64,000 nt of DNA from Ruminococcus flavefaciens (GCF_900119075.1 NZ_FPIP01000004.1:309309-373308), one strand, 5' to 3'. Positions 15,626-25,437 are shown, counted from the stretch's first letter. The notes: generated by a model from the sequence alone, not told the origin. A program made the numbers and translations.

Positions 15626-17488
15626 ATGAAAAAAACAAACAAATTCAAACGCGCGTTGACGGGTTTGATGACCTGCTCAATGCTTTGGACCTCATTGGCA
15701 AATCTGCCTGTGAAGCAGACTGCCGATGCAGCAGGCGCAAATGTTACACTGTGGGGCGACACCAACTGCGATCAGCAGGTCGACTTTTCAGATGTAGTGC
15801 TTATCATGCAGTGCCTTGCAAATCCTGACAAGTATGGCGTCGGCAAGGACGGCGGCATTACAGAGCAGGGCATGGCTAACGGCGACGTAAGCAACAGCGG
15901 TGACGGTATCACAAACATGGACGCTCTTGCTATACAGAAGTATCTGCTGGGACTTATCAAGAAACTTCCAGAGAGCGTTGCTGAAGGAAATACGGATACC
16001 GAAACAACTACTGCAACAACTCCGACGACCACGACTACAACCACCACTGAATCTACAACGACTACTACTGAAACAACAACTACCACATCTACAACTTCCA
16101 CCACCACAACAACCACAACAACCACAACAACTACTGCGACCACAACGACAACTACTACTGCTCCTTCAATTGATACCAAAAAGGAGTCATTTGAATCAGG
16201 CGAAAACGGCTGGGAAGGAAGAGGCGGCGCTTCTGTAGCTTCTGAGAGCGACCACTTCTACTCAGGCAGCAAGTCCGTCAAGGTTTCAGGCAGATCGGCT
16301 GCATGGAACGGTATCAACTACGTACTTGGAAGTGAGTTCAAGCCCGGCGGTACATACAGCTTCTCGGCAGCAGTAATGCAGCCTACGGACTCGGCTCAGG
16401 AGATGAAACTCCAGCTCCAGTACAAGGACTCTTCCGATGAGGCAGTTTATGTCAACATAGCTAAGGCTGATGCTGAGGGCAAAAAGTGGACAAAGCTTGA
16501 GAATACATCATTTACTATACCTGAGGACGCAAATGAGCCTGTATTCTATATCGAGTCAACTGAAGGAACATTCAATTTCTATGTTGATGACGTTCAGTTC
16601 GCAGCAGAGGGCGTAAAATCTGAAGTTACAACAGGCGGCGGAAAAGTCGGCGAAATAAAGGTAAGCAACTTCAAATACAATGCAAATCCTCAGTATAAGG
16701 CTGCACCTGACAGATACTTCAAGCAGCCTGCAAAACACGGTACTGTTGTCAAGGAAAACTACAACGGTATCAACGGCAACAAGAATATGTACGTATATCT
16801 TCCTTACGGCTATGACAAGTCCAAGAAGTACAACGTATTCTACCTCATGCACGGCGGCGGAGAGAGCGAGGAGACCTGCTTCAACGACAATAACATCAAT
16901 ATCGACATCATGCTTGATAACATGATCGCAAACGGCGATATAGAGCCGATGATCGTTGTAACTCCAACATTCAACAAGGCTCCAAGTGCTGACGGCGTTT
17001 GGGAGGAAATGCGCAAGTCTATAATTCCTTACGTTGAAAACAAGTACTCCACATATGCAAACGGAAATACATCTATTGAAGGCCTTAAAGCATCAAGATA
17101 CCACCGTGCATACGGCGGATTCTCAATGGGCGGCGGCTCAACATGGGCAAACTTCAATAATAACCTCGATATTATTGCATACTTCATGCCTCTGTCAGGT
17201 CACTGCTGGGACGGCGCAGGCAAGGTCCTCAATTCAGCAAGAAAATCAGGCTTCAAGAAGAATGAGTACTTTGTATTTGCTGCAACAGGTACCAAAGACA
17301 TCGCATACGGCAATATGGTGCCGATGATAAACGAGCTGAAGAAGAATACAGATGTGTTCACATACACAGCCGATTTCTCAAAGGGTAACCTTTACTTCCT
17401 CGAAGCAAATGGCAATGTACACTGGTGGCCGCAGGTACGTCATTACATCTATGACGCTCTGCCTTACTTCTTCCATGAGAATCAGTAA
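15626..17488 (+). CDS. Dockerin-CBM22-CE1 feruloyl/acetyl xylan esterase
   Basis: 620-residue secreted esterase of the cellulosome. Order: signal peptide (1-35, ending ADAAGA); N-terminal dockerin (about 40-115, LWGDTNCDQQVDFSDVVLIM); Thr-rich linker (about 120-185); CBM22-like xylan-binding module (about 190-330); CE1 alpha/beta hydrolase (about 340-620). The CE1 nucleophile is Ser500 in GGFSMGGGS, the His is probably His599 in NVHWWPQ. This is the fold of XynZ-type feruloyl esterases; acetyl xylan esterase activity is the alternative. The dockerin at the N-terminus differs from the C-terminal or internal positions nearby. AGGAGG before the ATG sets the start. A terminator follows. Confidence 0.9.
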   Translation: MKKTNKFKRALTGLMTCSMLWTSLANLPVKQTADAAGANVTLWGDTNCDQQVDFSDVVLIMQCLANPDKYGVGKDGGITEQGMANGDVSNSGDGITNMDALAIQKYLLGLIKKLPESVAEGNTDTETTTATTPTTTTTTTTESTTTTTETTTTTSTTSTTTTTTTTTTTTATTTTTTTAPSIDTKKESFESGENGWEGRGGASVASESDHFYSGSKSVKVSGRSAAWNGINYVLGSEFKPGGTYSFSAAVMQPTDSAQEMKLQLQYKDSSDEAVYVNIAKADAEGKKWTKLENTSFTIPEDANEPVFYIESTEGTFNFYVDDVQFAAEGVKSEVTTGGGKVGEIKVSNFKYNANPQYKAAPDRYFKQPAKHGTVVKENYNGINGNKNMYVYLPYGYDKSKKYNVFYLMHGGGESEETCFNDNNINIDIMLDNMIANGDIEPMIVVTPTFNKAPSADGVWEEMRKSIIPYVENKYSTYANGNTSIEGLKASRYHRAYGGFSMGGGSTWANFNNNLDIIAYFMPLSGHCWDGAGKVLNSARKSGFKKNEYFVFAATGTKDIAYGNMVPMINELKKNTDVFTYTADFSKGNLYFLEANGNVHWWPQVRHYIYDALPYFFHENQ

Positions 17489-17511
17489 TTAAAATTCTTA
17501 AAAATATTCCG

Positions 17512-17545
17512 AAAACTCCCTGAGCTATTCAGGGAGTTTTCTTTT
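17512..17545 (+). terminator. Intrinsic terminator after the CE1 gene
   Basis: Perfect 12-bp stem AAAACTCCCTGA / TCAGGGAGTTTT with a five-base loop, then CTTTTA. Confidence 0.85.
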
Positions 17546-17624
17546 ATATGTTTCGTATTGACGTAATATTATTTATATATTTTAGTGTCTAAATGATTAA
17601 CAAGTGAAAAAGTTTATAAATTCC

Positions 17625-17647
17625 TGCATTTTGTCCACTTAATATGC
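17625..17647 (+). promoter_or_regulatory. Putative shared xylan-gene element, copy 3
   Basis: TGCATTTTGTCCAC followed by TTAATATGC, 21/23 identical to the copy at 15499. Downstream lie TTGAAA (17659) and TATAAT (17685) with a 20-base spacing, too long for a strong unassisted promoter, which fits an activator-controlled gene. Confidence 0.65.
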
Positions 17648-17787
17648 GAAAATGTGGATTGAAATTGTCAGATAATTGTGCTATTATAATACTAAATATA
17701 AATAAATTGTAAACTGACTGCTGAAAGAGGTCGCAGTCAGACTCAAAAGGTTAAAACGGGATATTAAAATTAAGAAGGAGAATTATT

Positions 17788-20700
17788 ATGAAAAAGTATT
17801 TTTCGGCTATCGCCATGGCAGCAATATCAGCTGTCTCATTATGCGCGGCAGTTCCTGCTGTTACGCATGCAGAAAACCCAATAGTACAGACATCATTCAC
17901 ACCTGATCCTGCTCCGGTAGTATTCGGTGACGAACTCTATGTATTCACAGGCTGTGACCGTGAAGGCAACAACGACTTCTACTACATGACAGGCTGGCAG
18001 TGCTTCTCAACGAAGGACATGAAGAACTGGACAGACCACGGCAGGATCCTCGAGGATACCAGCTTCAGCTGGTGCAACAAGAACGATGCATGGGCTTCAC
18101 AGTGTATCGAGCGCAACGGCAAGTACTACTTCTACTTTACCACCACAAACAAGGGCGGCGGCGGAAGAGCTATCGGTGTTGCAGTTGCAGATTCGCCTGA
18201 GGGCCCGTACCACGATCCCAACGGCAAGGCGCTTTGCGGTCCGAACTGGGATTACATCGATCCTACTGTTTTCATTGACGACGACGGTCAGGCGTGGCTC
18301 ATGTTTGGAAATCCGAAATGCTACTATGTCAAGCTGAAAGAAGATATGGTAACTCTGGACGGACAGATCAAGAACTTTGATATGAATAAAAATGCGTTCG
18401 GTTCAGGCAAAAACGGATCAGCCTATGGTGAAGGTCCGTGGATAACAAAGCATGGCGATAAGTACTATCTTGTATATGCGGGATTCCATGGCTCTGACGG
18501 CGGCGAAAGCATCTGTTACTCATATGGTCCGACTGTAACAGGTCCGTGGACTTTTGGCGGAAAGATCACAGATCAGAGTAATTGTTTTACCACGCATGGC
18601 GGTACTATTGATTACAAGGATCACTCATATCTTTTCTATCATATGAACGGACTTAAAGGCGGCGGTACTTTTAACCGCAGTGCTGCTGTAGAAGAGTTTA
18701 CATATAATCCTGACGGAACCATTCCTGTGGTAAAATCAACTAAAAACGGTCCCGAACAGATAGAGCCTCTCAACCCGTTTGAGCGCGTCGAGGCGGAGAC
18801 TATCTGTTGGAGCGAGGGCATCAAGACCGAGAAGGACGAAAACAATTCTGTATGCATAGGAAGCATCAAAAAGGGAAGCTATATCAAGGTCGCAGGCGTT
18901 GATTTCGGCGACGGTGCCGATAAATTCACAGCCTGTGCAGCTTCTGCCGAGAGCGGCGGAAATATCGAGCTCCACCTTGACAGCAAGACAGGACCTATCG
19001 TTGGCAACCTTAAAGTCGGCGGAACAGGCGGCTGGCATAACTGGGAAGAGGTTTCATGCGATGTAGCAGGCGCAAGCGGTGAGCATGACCTTTATCTGGT
19101 ATTCAACGGCGGCGACGGATTCCTTATGAACGTTGACTGGTGGAAGTTCGAGGGAGCAGGTTCAAGCTCTTCTGATACAGACCAGACATACATATTTAAG
19201 AGCACATTCGAGGGCAAGCTTGACGGCTGCTCAGACAGAGGCGGCGCGACTGTTGCTGTAAGCACTGACGAGGCATATGAGGGCGACAGCTCGGTATACT
19301 GCTCGGATCGTTCAGCTTCATGGAAGGGCGTCGGCAGAAGCCTTAACTATAAGTTCAAAGCAGGCGAGAAATACAGCTTCTCAACTATAGTAAAGTATAA
19401 CGAGGGTGCTGATTCTACAAAGTTCCACCTGACGCTCCAGTATGACGGCGCAGACGGCGAGGCTCACTATGATAAGATAGACACTAAGGACGTTGTTAAG
19501 GGTCAGTGGACACAGCTTGCAAATACAAGCTTCCAGATACCAACAGGCGCCAAGAATCTTCTTGTATATGTTGAAACAGAGGGCGACTCTGACGATTCAA
19601 CTCCTGCTACCAATTTCTACGTTGACAATTTCTATGCAGCAGTAGACGGCACTGTTATAGACGGTCCAAAGGGTGAGGAGATACCTCCAACTACCGTAAC
19701 ACCTCCTACTACACAGGATCTGAAGGATATACTTGATTCAAAGGTATCAAAGTGGGGCGACGCCAACGGCGATAAAGAAGTTGATATGAGCGACGTTGTT
19801 CTTATAATGCAGTCACTTGCAAACCCTGACAAGTATAAGCTCAGCGATACAGGACTCTTCAATGCAGACGTATGTGAAGCAGGCGGCGGTATCACTTCAA
19901 ACGACGCCCTTGAGATACAGAAGTTCCTCTTAGGAATAAACACAAAGCTTCCCGTAAGCTATTCTGAAAACATCAAGACAGTTACAGCACCTGTAACGAC
20001 CACATCGACAACTACTACAAAAGCGACAACTGTTGCAACAACAACTACTACGACTACAACTACTGCGGCAAGTGCACATCTTTCCATGAAGGACTTTACT
20101 GCAAAGGTTGCGTCAAGTATAGCTGAAAAAGAGCCGAATTCCGCAAATCAGTCGCAAAATGGCGTGGCTTACGGTCAGATACAGAAAAAGAGCTACTATT
20201 CAACTACCTGCAACAGACAGAAGGACGTTAACATTCTTCTGCCTCCGAACTACGATCCCAACAAGAAGTATCCTGTAATGTACATCATGCACGGCTACTA
20301 TGAGGGTATTGACAGAATGCTTACAAAGGGAAATGCTGATATGCATACCCGTGAGATGATAGGAAATGCTATTGCCGAGGGCGCAGCAAAGGAAATGATC
20401 TGCGTATTCCCCGATGTATTCTCAAGTCCTACTCTCAAGGCATGCACAGGTATGAACGAAACAAACAATCAGGCTTATGATAACTTCATAAATGACCTTA
20501 CAAAGGATCTTATGCCGTATATGGAGAAGAATTACAGCATCAAGACAGGTAAGGAGAATACCGCTATCACAGGCTTCTCAATGGGTGGACGTGAGGCTCT
20601 CCTCATCGGTATGAAAAAGCCCGACATGTTCGGCTATATCGGCGCTATCTGTCCGGCTCCCGGAGTTTCCGGATCCTTCAAGTGGGACAGCGGCAACGAG

Positions 20701-20889
20701 CCATATTTCCTGATGATAACAGGCGGAAGCAACGACACAGTTGTTTACGATAATCCAAAGAATTATCACACTAACTTTGAGAAAAACGGCGTTCCTCATG
20801 TATGGCACTATGTAAACGGCGGCTATCACGGTGATAACTGTATCAGAGCTCATCTCTACAACTTCTTCCGTATAGCATTCCAGAACTGA
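17788..20889 (+). CDS. GH43-CBM6-CBM22-dockerin-CE1 arabinoxylan-degrading protein
   Basis: 1033-residue secreted multi-enzyme. Order: signal peptide (1-28); GH43 five-blade propeller (about 30-325; Asp40 in TPDPAP, Asp158 in YIDPTVF, Glu215 in GEGPW); CBM6-like module (about 330-460); CBM22-like module (about 470-620); internal dockerin (about 650-725, WGDANGDKEVDMSDVVLIM); Thr linker; CE1 esterase (about 770-1033; Ser931 in TGFSMGG, His1014 in GGYHGDN). It should remove arabinofuranosyl or xylosyl groups and feruloyl or acetyl esters from arabinoxylan. Modules match those of the two neighbouring xylan genes, so duplication and shuffling are likely. AAGGAG precedes the ATG. Confidence 0.9.
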   Translation: MKKYFSAIAMAAISAVSLCAAVPAVTHAENPIVQTSFTPDPAPVVFGDELYVFTGCDREGNNDFYYMTGWQCFSTKDMKNWTDHGRILEDTSFSWCNKNDAWASQCIERNGKYYFYFTTTNKGGGGRAIGVAVADSPEGPYHDPNGKALCGPNWDYIDPTVFIDDDGQAWLMFGNPKCYYVKLKEDMVTLDGQIKNFDMNKNAFGSGKNGSAYGEGPWITKHGDKYYLVYAGFHGSDGGESICYSYGPTVTGPWTFGGKITDQSNCFTTHGGTIDYKDHSYLFYHMNGLKGGGTFNRSAAVEEFTYNPDGTIPVVKSTKNGPEQIEPLNPFERVEAETICWSEGIKTEKDENNSVCIGSIKKGSYIKVAGVDFGDGADKFTACAASAESGGNIELHLDSKTGPIVGNLKVGGTGGWHNWEEVSCDVAGASGEHDLYLVFNGGDGFLMNVDWWKFEGAGSSSSDTDQTYIFKSTFEGKLDGCSDRGGATVAVSTDEAYEGDSSVYCSDRSASWKGVGRSLNYKFKAGEKYSFSTIVKYNEGADSTKFHLTLQYDGADGEAHYDKIDTKDVVKGQWTQLANTSFQIPTGAKNLLVYVETEGDSDDSTPATNFYVDNFYAAVDGTVIDGPKGEEIPPTTVTPPTTQDLKDILDSKVSKWGDANGDKEVDMSDVVLIMQSLANPDKYKLSDTGLFNADVCEAGGGITSNDALEIQKFLLGINTKLPVSYSENIKTVTAPVTTTSTTTTKATTVATTTTTTTTTAASAHLSMKDFTAKVASSIAEKEPNSANQSQNGVAYGQIQKKSYYSTTCNRQKDVNILLPPNYDPNKKYPVMYIMHGYYEGIDRMLTKGNADMHTREMIGNAIAEGAAKEMICVFPDVFSSPTLKACTGMNETNNQAYDNFINDLTKDLMPYMEKNYSIKTGKENTAITGFSMGGREALLIGMKKPDMFGYIGAICPAPGVSGSFKWDSGNEPYFLMITGGSNDTVVYDNPKNYHTNFEKNGVPHVWHYVNGGYHGDNCIRAHLYNFFRIAFQN

Positions 20890-20899
20890 CGTTTATTAT

Positions 20900-20930
20900 A
20901 AAAGCTCCGACCGAATGGTCGGAGCTTTTG
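20900..20930 (+). terminator. Intrinsic terminator closing the xylan island
   Basis: 13-bp stem AAAAGCTCCGACC / GGTCGGAGCTTTT with a GAAT loop, then TTTGC. Confidence 0.85.
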
Positions 20931-21002
20931 CTTTGTATAGCCAAGCTGTGATACAAACAAGCCTGCAAGCTGTTTTTATAATAGTTTTGTAAGGGATTAT
21001 GA

Positions 21003-21031
21003 TTGACTTAATCTATATAATATGCTAAAAT
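21003..21031 (+). promoter_or_regulatory. Promoter of the cobalamin synthesis operon
   Basis: TTGACT, 17-base spacer, TAAAAT. The leader would be only about 25 bases before cbiD, leaving no room for a riboswitch. Confidence 0.65.
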
Positions 21032-21063
21032 ATAAACATAATTATTTCGACGGGAGGTGCGGC

Positions 21064-22191
21064 ATGGAAGAAAGATTCATATACTGCGGTACTAAGAAAA
21101 TGCGCTGCGGATATACTACAGGCTCCTGTGCCGCGGCTGCTGCAAGGGCTGCTGCTGAGGCACTTCTCACAGGGCAGGAAGTGAAGTCAGCGGAGATACT
21201 CCTCCCCAAAGGCGAGCGTTTGAGCCTTGATATTTCCAAATGTATCATAAATGACGGAACTGCCGCTTGCACCGTCATAAAGGACAGCGGCGACGATCCC
21301 GATATCACCAACGGTATAGAAATAACCGCGGAAGTATCACTTGCTGACAGCGCTGTGAAGATAATCGGCGGAAAGGGCGTAGGTACTGTCACCAAGGCAG
21401 GTCTTGACCAGCCTGTGGGAGAGGCGGCTATAAACTCCGTTCCGCGCAAGATGATATCACAGGCGGTCAGTGAAGCTGCGGAAATGCACGAATACTGCGG
21501 CGGCTTCAGAGTAGTTATATCAGTGCCGCAGGGCGAAGAACTTGCGGAAAAGACCTTCAACCCACGTATCGGCATAGTGGGGGGAATATCAATAATCGGA
21601 ACTACAGGCATAGTTGAGCCGATGAGCAGTTCCGCACTGATAGAAACTATACGCACAGAGGCGAATATCCGCCGAAAAGAGGGCAGAAATGTCCTTGTTC
21701 TGACGGTGGGCAACTACAGCGAGAGGTTCATCTCACAGAATCTGCCGCAGCTCAGCGGGCAGTGCGTCATGTGCAGCAATTTTATAGGCGACGCTATCGA
21801 CATCGGAATAACACTTGGGTTTAAGAATATCCTGATATACGGTCATATCGGCAAAATGGTGAAGCTTGGCTCGGGTATCATGAACACCCATTCTTCTTAT
21901 GCTGACGGCAGAATGGAGACTCTGATTGCCTGCGGAGCGCTGGCAGGTCTGGACAACAGTCTGCTTTGCAGGCTTAATGACTGCGCAACTGCTGACGCGG
22001 CTCTGGATATACTGTATGAAAGCGGTCAGGCGCAGAAGCTTCTCGATGTGCTTACGGAGCGGATACACGGCTATTTACAGGCACGAACCAAGGGAGAAGC
22101 TAAAACAGGTGCGGTGATATTCTCCTATCAGCACGATATGCTGCTGAAAACGCAATATGCAGACGAGATACTTGATTTGGCGGTGAAATGA
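21064..22191 (+). CDS. cbiD: Cobalt-precorrin-5B C1-methyltransferase
   Basis: 375 residues. It methylates C1 of the corrin ring in the anaerobic pathway after ring contraction. The N-terminal signature RCGYTTGSCAAAAA and the later GIGTVTKAGL-like stretch (GVGTVTKAGLDQPVGE) are typical of CbiD. The start MEERF was chosen because GGGAGG lies about eight bases upstream; a start 42 bases earlier falls at the promoter. It is the first of fifteen closely packed genes. CbiD, CbiG and CbiJ together mark the early-cobalt (oxygen-independent) route. Confidence 0.95.
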   Translation: MEERFIYCGTKKMRCGYTTGSCAAAAARAAAEALLTGQEVKSAEILLPKGERLSLDISKCIINDGTAACTVIKDSGDDPDITNGIEITAEVSLADSAVKIIGGKGVGTVTKAGLDQPVGEAAINSVPRKMISQAVSEAAEMHEYCGGFRVVISVPQGEELAEKTFNPRIGIVGGISIIGTTGIVEPMSSSALIETIRTEANIRRKEGRNVLVLTVGNYSERFISQNLPQLSGQCVMCSNFIGDAIDIGITLGFKNILIYGHIGKMVKLGSGIMNTHSSYADGRMETLIACGALAGLDNSLLCRLNDCATADAALDILYESGQAQKLLDVLTERIHGYLQARTKGEAKTGAVIFSYQHDMLLKTQYADEILDLAVK

Positions 22192-22192
22192 T

Positions 22193-22948
22193 ATGGTACA
22201 CTTTGTCGGAGCAGGCAGCGGTGCGGCTGACCTTATAACCCTGCGCGGAAAGAAGCTCCTTGAAGAAGCTGACGTTGTGATATATGCAGGCTCTCTTGTA
22301 AATCCCGAATTATTAGACTATACAAAGAGCGGCTGTGAGATATATAACAGTGCGGTCATGACTCTTGATGAGGTCATTGACGTTATGGAAAAAGCCGAAA
22401 ACGTCGGCAAAACCACAGTAAGACTTCATACGGGCGATCCCTGTGTGTATGGAGCTGTCCGTGAGCAGATGGACAGGCTTGACAAGCTGGGGATAGACTA
22501 TGATGTGTGTCCGGGGGTAAGCTCATTCTGCGGAGCAGCGGCGGCTCTGAAAGTCGAATATACTCTCCCTGACGTGTCACAGACCGTTATCCTTACGCGA
22601 ATGGCAGGAAGGACACCAGTTCCCGAAAAAGAGAGCATAGAGAGCCTTGCCGCTCACCATGCCACTATGGTGATATTTCTCAGCACGGGTATGCTGGAAG
22701 AGCTGTCCGAACGGCTTATAAACGGTGGATACTCGACTGAAACTCCTGCGGCTATAGTTTATAAGGCAACATGGGCTGACGAAAAGGTCTGCCGATGTAC
22801 GGTAGGCAGTCTCGCGGAGACTGCTGCGAAAAACGGAATAACAAAAACAGCACTCATAACAGTTGGTGACTTTCTCGGCGACGTCCGCTCATTATCGAAG
22901 CTGTATTCAGCAGACTTCGAAACCAAATTCAGAAAGGCAAGCAAATGA
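22193..22948 (+). CDS. cbiF: Cobalt-precorrin-4 C11-methyltransferase
   Basis: 251-residue SAM-dependent tetrapyrrole methylase. It starts MVHFVGAGSGAADLITLRG, and has VIYAGSLVNPELL, specific for the CbiF/CobM branch, plus GDPCVYGA in the SAM site. It methylates C11. One base separates it from cbiD. Confidence 0.95.
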   Translation: MVHFVGAGSGAADLITLRGKKLLEEADVVIYAGSLVNPELLDYTKSGCEIYNSAVMTLDEVIDVMEKAENVGKTTVRLHTGDPCVYGAVREQMDRLDKLGIDYDVCPGVSSFCGAAAALKVEYTLPDVSQTVILTRMAGRTPVPEKESIESLAAHHATMVIFLSTGMLEELSERLINGGYSTETPAAIVYKATWADEKVCRCTVGSLAETAAKNGITKTALITVGDFLGDVRSLSKLYSADFETKFRKASK

Positions 22949-23979
22949 TGAAAGCTGCTGTTATTTCCATTTCGGAAAAGGGCAGGGAGCTCTCTCTGTG
23001 TATCAAAAAAAGCGCCGATTTTATTGGCGTTGAGCGCTTTTGCCTGCGCAGTTATTCGGACTTCGGCTCGCGGTGTTTTGAGAATATCGGCGGGCTTGTT
23101 ACGGATATATGGGACAGATACGACGCCCTTGTTTTTATCTGCGCCAGCGGTATTGCGGTGAGGGCTATAGCTCCACATATCAGCTCCAAGACCACCGATC
23201 CTGCGGTGGTAGTTATTGATGAGGACGGTCGTTTTGTTATTCCAGTACTTTCGGGACATATTGGCGGAGCAAATGCCATTGCGGTGCGGCTTTCGGAGCT
23301 TATCGGCGCACAGGCGGCAGTTACCACGGCAACTGATATCGGCGGACATTTTTCCCCTGACAGCTTCGCCGCTGCAAACGGACTTATCATTACTGACATG
23401 GAAGCTGCAAAGCTGGTAGCTTCGGCAGTTCTCAACGGCGAAAGGATAGGAATTGTAAGCGATTACGGATTTATAAATCTGCCCGAGGATATAACTGAGG
23501 ATACCAGCTGCAAATTCGGGTTGTATATCGGGGCTGAGGACAAGAAGCCCTTTTCCGTTACGCTTAGACTTGTGCCGAAAAATGTAGTTCTTGGTATTGG
23601 CTGCAAGCGCGGCACAGACTTCAAAACTATCGATGTTTTAGTCCGTATGGCGCTGCATAATGCGAAGATAACTATGGAGCGTGTTGAGAAGATCGCAACC
23701 ATTGATATAAAAAAGGACGAGCAGGGACTGCTTCAATTCTGCGAAAAATACGGCTTGGAGCTCCTTACATATACTGCGCAGGAGCTTATGGAGACCGAGG
23801 GGAATTTCAGTTCATCGCTGTTCGTGAAAAAAGTCACGGGAGTTGACAACGTCTGCGAGAGGAGCGCTGTGAAATGCAGCGGCGGCAGGCTGATATTGCG
23901 GAAAAAAGCGGCAAACGGAGTAACTGTAGCTGCCGCAGATAGACCGCTGATACTTGATTTTGAAAGGAAGATCCTGTAA
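22945..23979 (+). CDS. cbiG: Cobalt-precorrin-5A hydrolase
   Basis: 344 residues. CbiG opens the delta-lactone made during ring contraction and releases acetaldehyde. The N-terminal half contains FICASGIAVRAIAPHISSK and LSGHIGGANAIA, typical of the family; the C-terminal CbiG_C domain starts near VVLGIGCKRGTD (about residue 210). It overlaps cbiF by four bases (ATGA). Confidence 0.93.
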   Translation: MMKAAVISISEKGRELSLCIKKSADFIGVERFCLRSYSDFGSRCFENIGGLVTDIWDRYDALVFICASGIAVRAIAPHISSKTTDPAVVVIDEDGRFVIPVLSGHIGGANAIAVRLSELIGAQAAVTTATDIGGHFSPDSFAAANGLIITDMEAAKLVASAVLNGERIGIVSDYGFINLPEDITEDTSCKFGLYIGAEDKKPFSVTLRLVPKNVVLGIGCKRGTDFKTIDVLVRMALHNAKITMERVEKIATIDIKKDEQGLLQFCEKYGLELLTYTAQELMETEGNFSSSLFVKKVTGVDNVCERSAVKCSGGRLILRKKAANGVTVAAADRPLILDFERKIL

Positions 23980-24701
23980 TGCTTTACGTTGTAGGAATAG
24001 GTGCAGGCAGCCGCGACGGCATGACCATTGCTGCGGAAAAGGCTATACTTAGCAGTGAACTGATAGTTGGCTACACTAAATACGTGGAGCTTCTCGGCAG
24101 GCATTTCCCCGAAAAGAATTATGTCTCAACAGGCATGACGCAGGAGCGTGAGCGTGTGGAGTTTGCGCTTAAAGAAGCCGCAGACAAGATAGTTTCCCTC
24201 GTTTGCAGCGGCGATCCTCAGCTTTACGGCATGGCAGGGCTTGCCTATGAACTCAGCGTGAGCTATCCCGATGTTGAAATTGAAGTGGTTTCGGGAGTAA
24301 CGGCGGCGTTCAGCGGCGGAGCAGTTCTTGGCTCGCCTTTAACTCATGATTTCGCAGTGATAAGCCTTTCAGACCTGCTAACTCCAATGGAAAAGATACA
24401 AAAACGCCTTGAATGTGCGGCGGAATGCGATCTGACGATCGTGCTCTATAATCCCTCGTCAAAAAGCCGCGCAGACTACCTGCAAAAAGCCTGCGATATC
24501 GTGATGAAGCACCGCTCGGGAGACACGGTCTGCGGCTATGTCCGAAATATCAGCAGGGACGGTGAGGAGAGCCGTATACTGACTCTTGCGGAGCTTCGCG
24601 AAACGGCTGTGGATATGTTCACGACGGTGTATATCGGCAGTTCGGAGACTAAGGTCATAGGCGGAAAAATGGTGACTCCGAGGGGATACAGAAATGTGTG
24701 A
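23979..24701 (+). CDS. cbiH: Cobalt-precorrin-3 C17-methyltransferase
   Basis: 240-residue SAM methylase that methylates C17 and drives ring contraction. Markers: MLYVVGIGAGSRDGMTIAAEKA, VGYTKYVELL, CSGDPQLYGMAGL and the late NISRDGEES region, as in CobJ/CbiH. The start overlaps the stop of cbiG by one base (TAATG). Confidence 0.95.
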   Translation: MLYVVGIGAGSRDGMTIAAEKAILSSELIVGYTKYVELLGRHFPEKNYVSTGMTQERERVEFALKEAADKIVSLVCSGDPQLYGMAGLAYELSVSYPDVEIEVVSGVTAAFSGGAVLGSPLTHDFAVISLSDLLTPMEKIQKRLECAAECDLTIVLYNPSSKSRADYLQKACDIVMKHRSGDTVCGYVRNISRDGEESRILTLAELRETAVDMFTTVYIGSSETKVIGGKMVTPRGYRNV

Positions 24702-25437
24702 GCTTCTGATATTCGGCGGAACTACTGAGGGACGTCTGCTCGCCGAGCACTGTGCAAAAAGCGGTATAGCCGCAGATGTTTCGGTGGCAACGGAGTACGG
24801 TGCGGAGCTTCTCCCCGAGGGCGTGAACGTACTTTGCGGCAGACTTGACACCAGCCAGATGACAGCACTCATGCTGAAAAATCGCTGCGCAATGGTTATC
24901 GACGCCACACACCCTTATGCTATTGAAGCGACGAAAAATATTAAAGCAGCCTGCGAAGCTGCTGATGTTATATATTACAGACTGCTGCGTAAAAGCTTGG
25001 CTTACTGCGGAAAGACTGTAAATAATATGAATGAGCTTATAGAGCTTCTCAACGAAACAGATGATACTGTACTCAGTACCCTTGGCAGTAAGGCGCTTAC
25101 TGAGCTGACTAAGGTCAGGGACTACCGAAAACGCCTGTGGATAAGAGTTCTGCCCTCGGATAAAATCTTTGAGCAGTGCCGTGAGCTTGGCTTTGACACG
25201 GAAAAGGTGATACAGGAAAAAGGTCCGTTCACCGCGGCACAGAACGCTGCGCACCTGAAAAAAAGCAGAGCGCGGATACTGGTCACAAAGGAAAGCGGCG
25301 AAACGGGCGGATACTCCGAAAAGGCAGAAGCAGCGCGTATCTGCGGTGCAGAGATGATAACGCTGGCACGTCCTGCCGAGTCGGGGCACAGCCTTGAGGA
25401 AATAATAAACATCATCGAAAAGGAGCTGAAAAAATGA
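24694..25437 (+). CDS. cbiJ: Cobalt-precorrin-6A reductase
   Basis: 247-residue NAD(P)H-dependent reductase of the macrocycle. Signatures: LLIFGGTTEGRLLAEH at the N-terminus, DATHPYAIEATKNIK and a late TKESGETGGYSEK, all CbiJ/CobK features. Overlaps cbiH by eight bases. Confidence 0.93.
   Translation: MCELLIFGGTTEGRLLAEHCAKSGIAADVSVATEYGAELLPEGVNVLCGRLDTSQMTALMLKNRCAMVIDATHPYAIEATKNIKAACEAADVIYYRLLRKSLAYCGKTVNNMNELIELLNETDDTVLSTLGSKALTELTKVRDYRKRLWIRVLPSDKIFEQCRELGFDTEKVIQEKGPFTAAQNAAHLKKSRARILVTKESGETGGYSEKAEAARICGAEMITLARPAESGHSLEEIINIIEKELKK

Noticed and set aside
15772..16179. Minus-strand open frame rich in Val across the Thr linker
   Set aside because: It is the complement of ACN repeats (GTN), giving a low-complexity poly-Val product with no ribosome-binding site.
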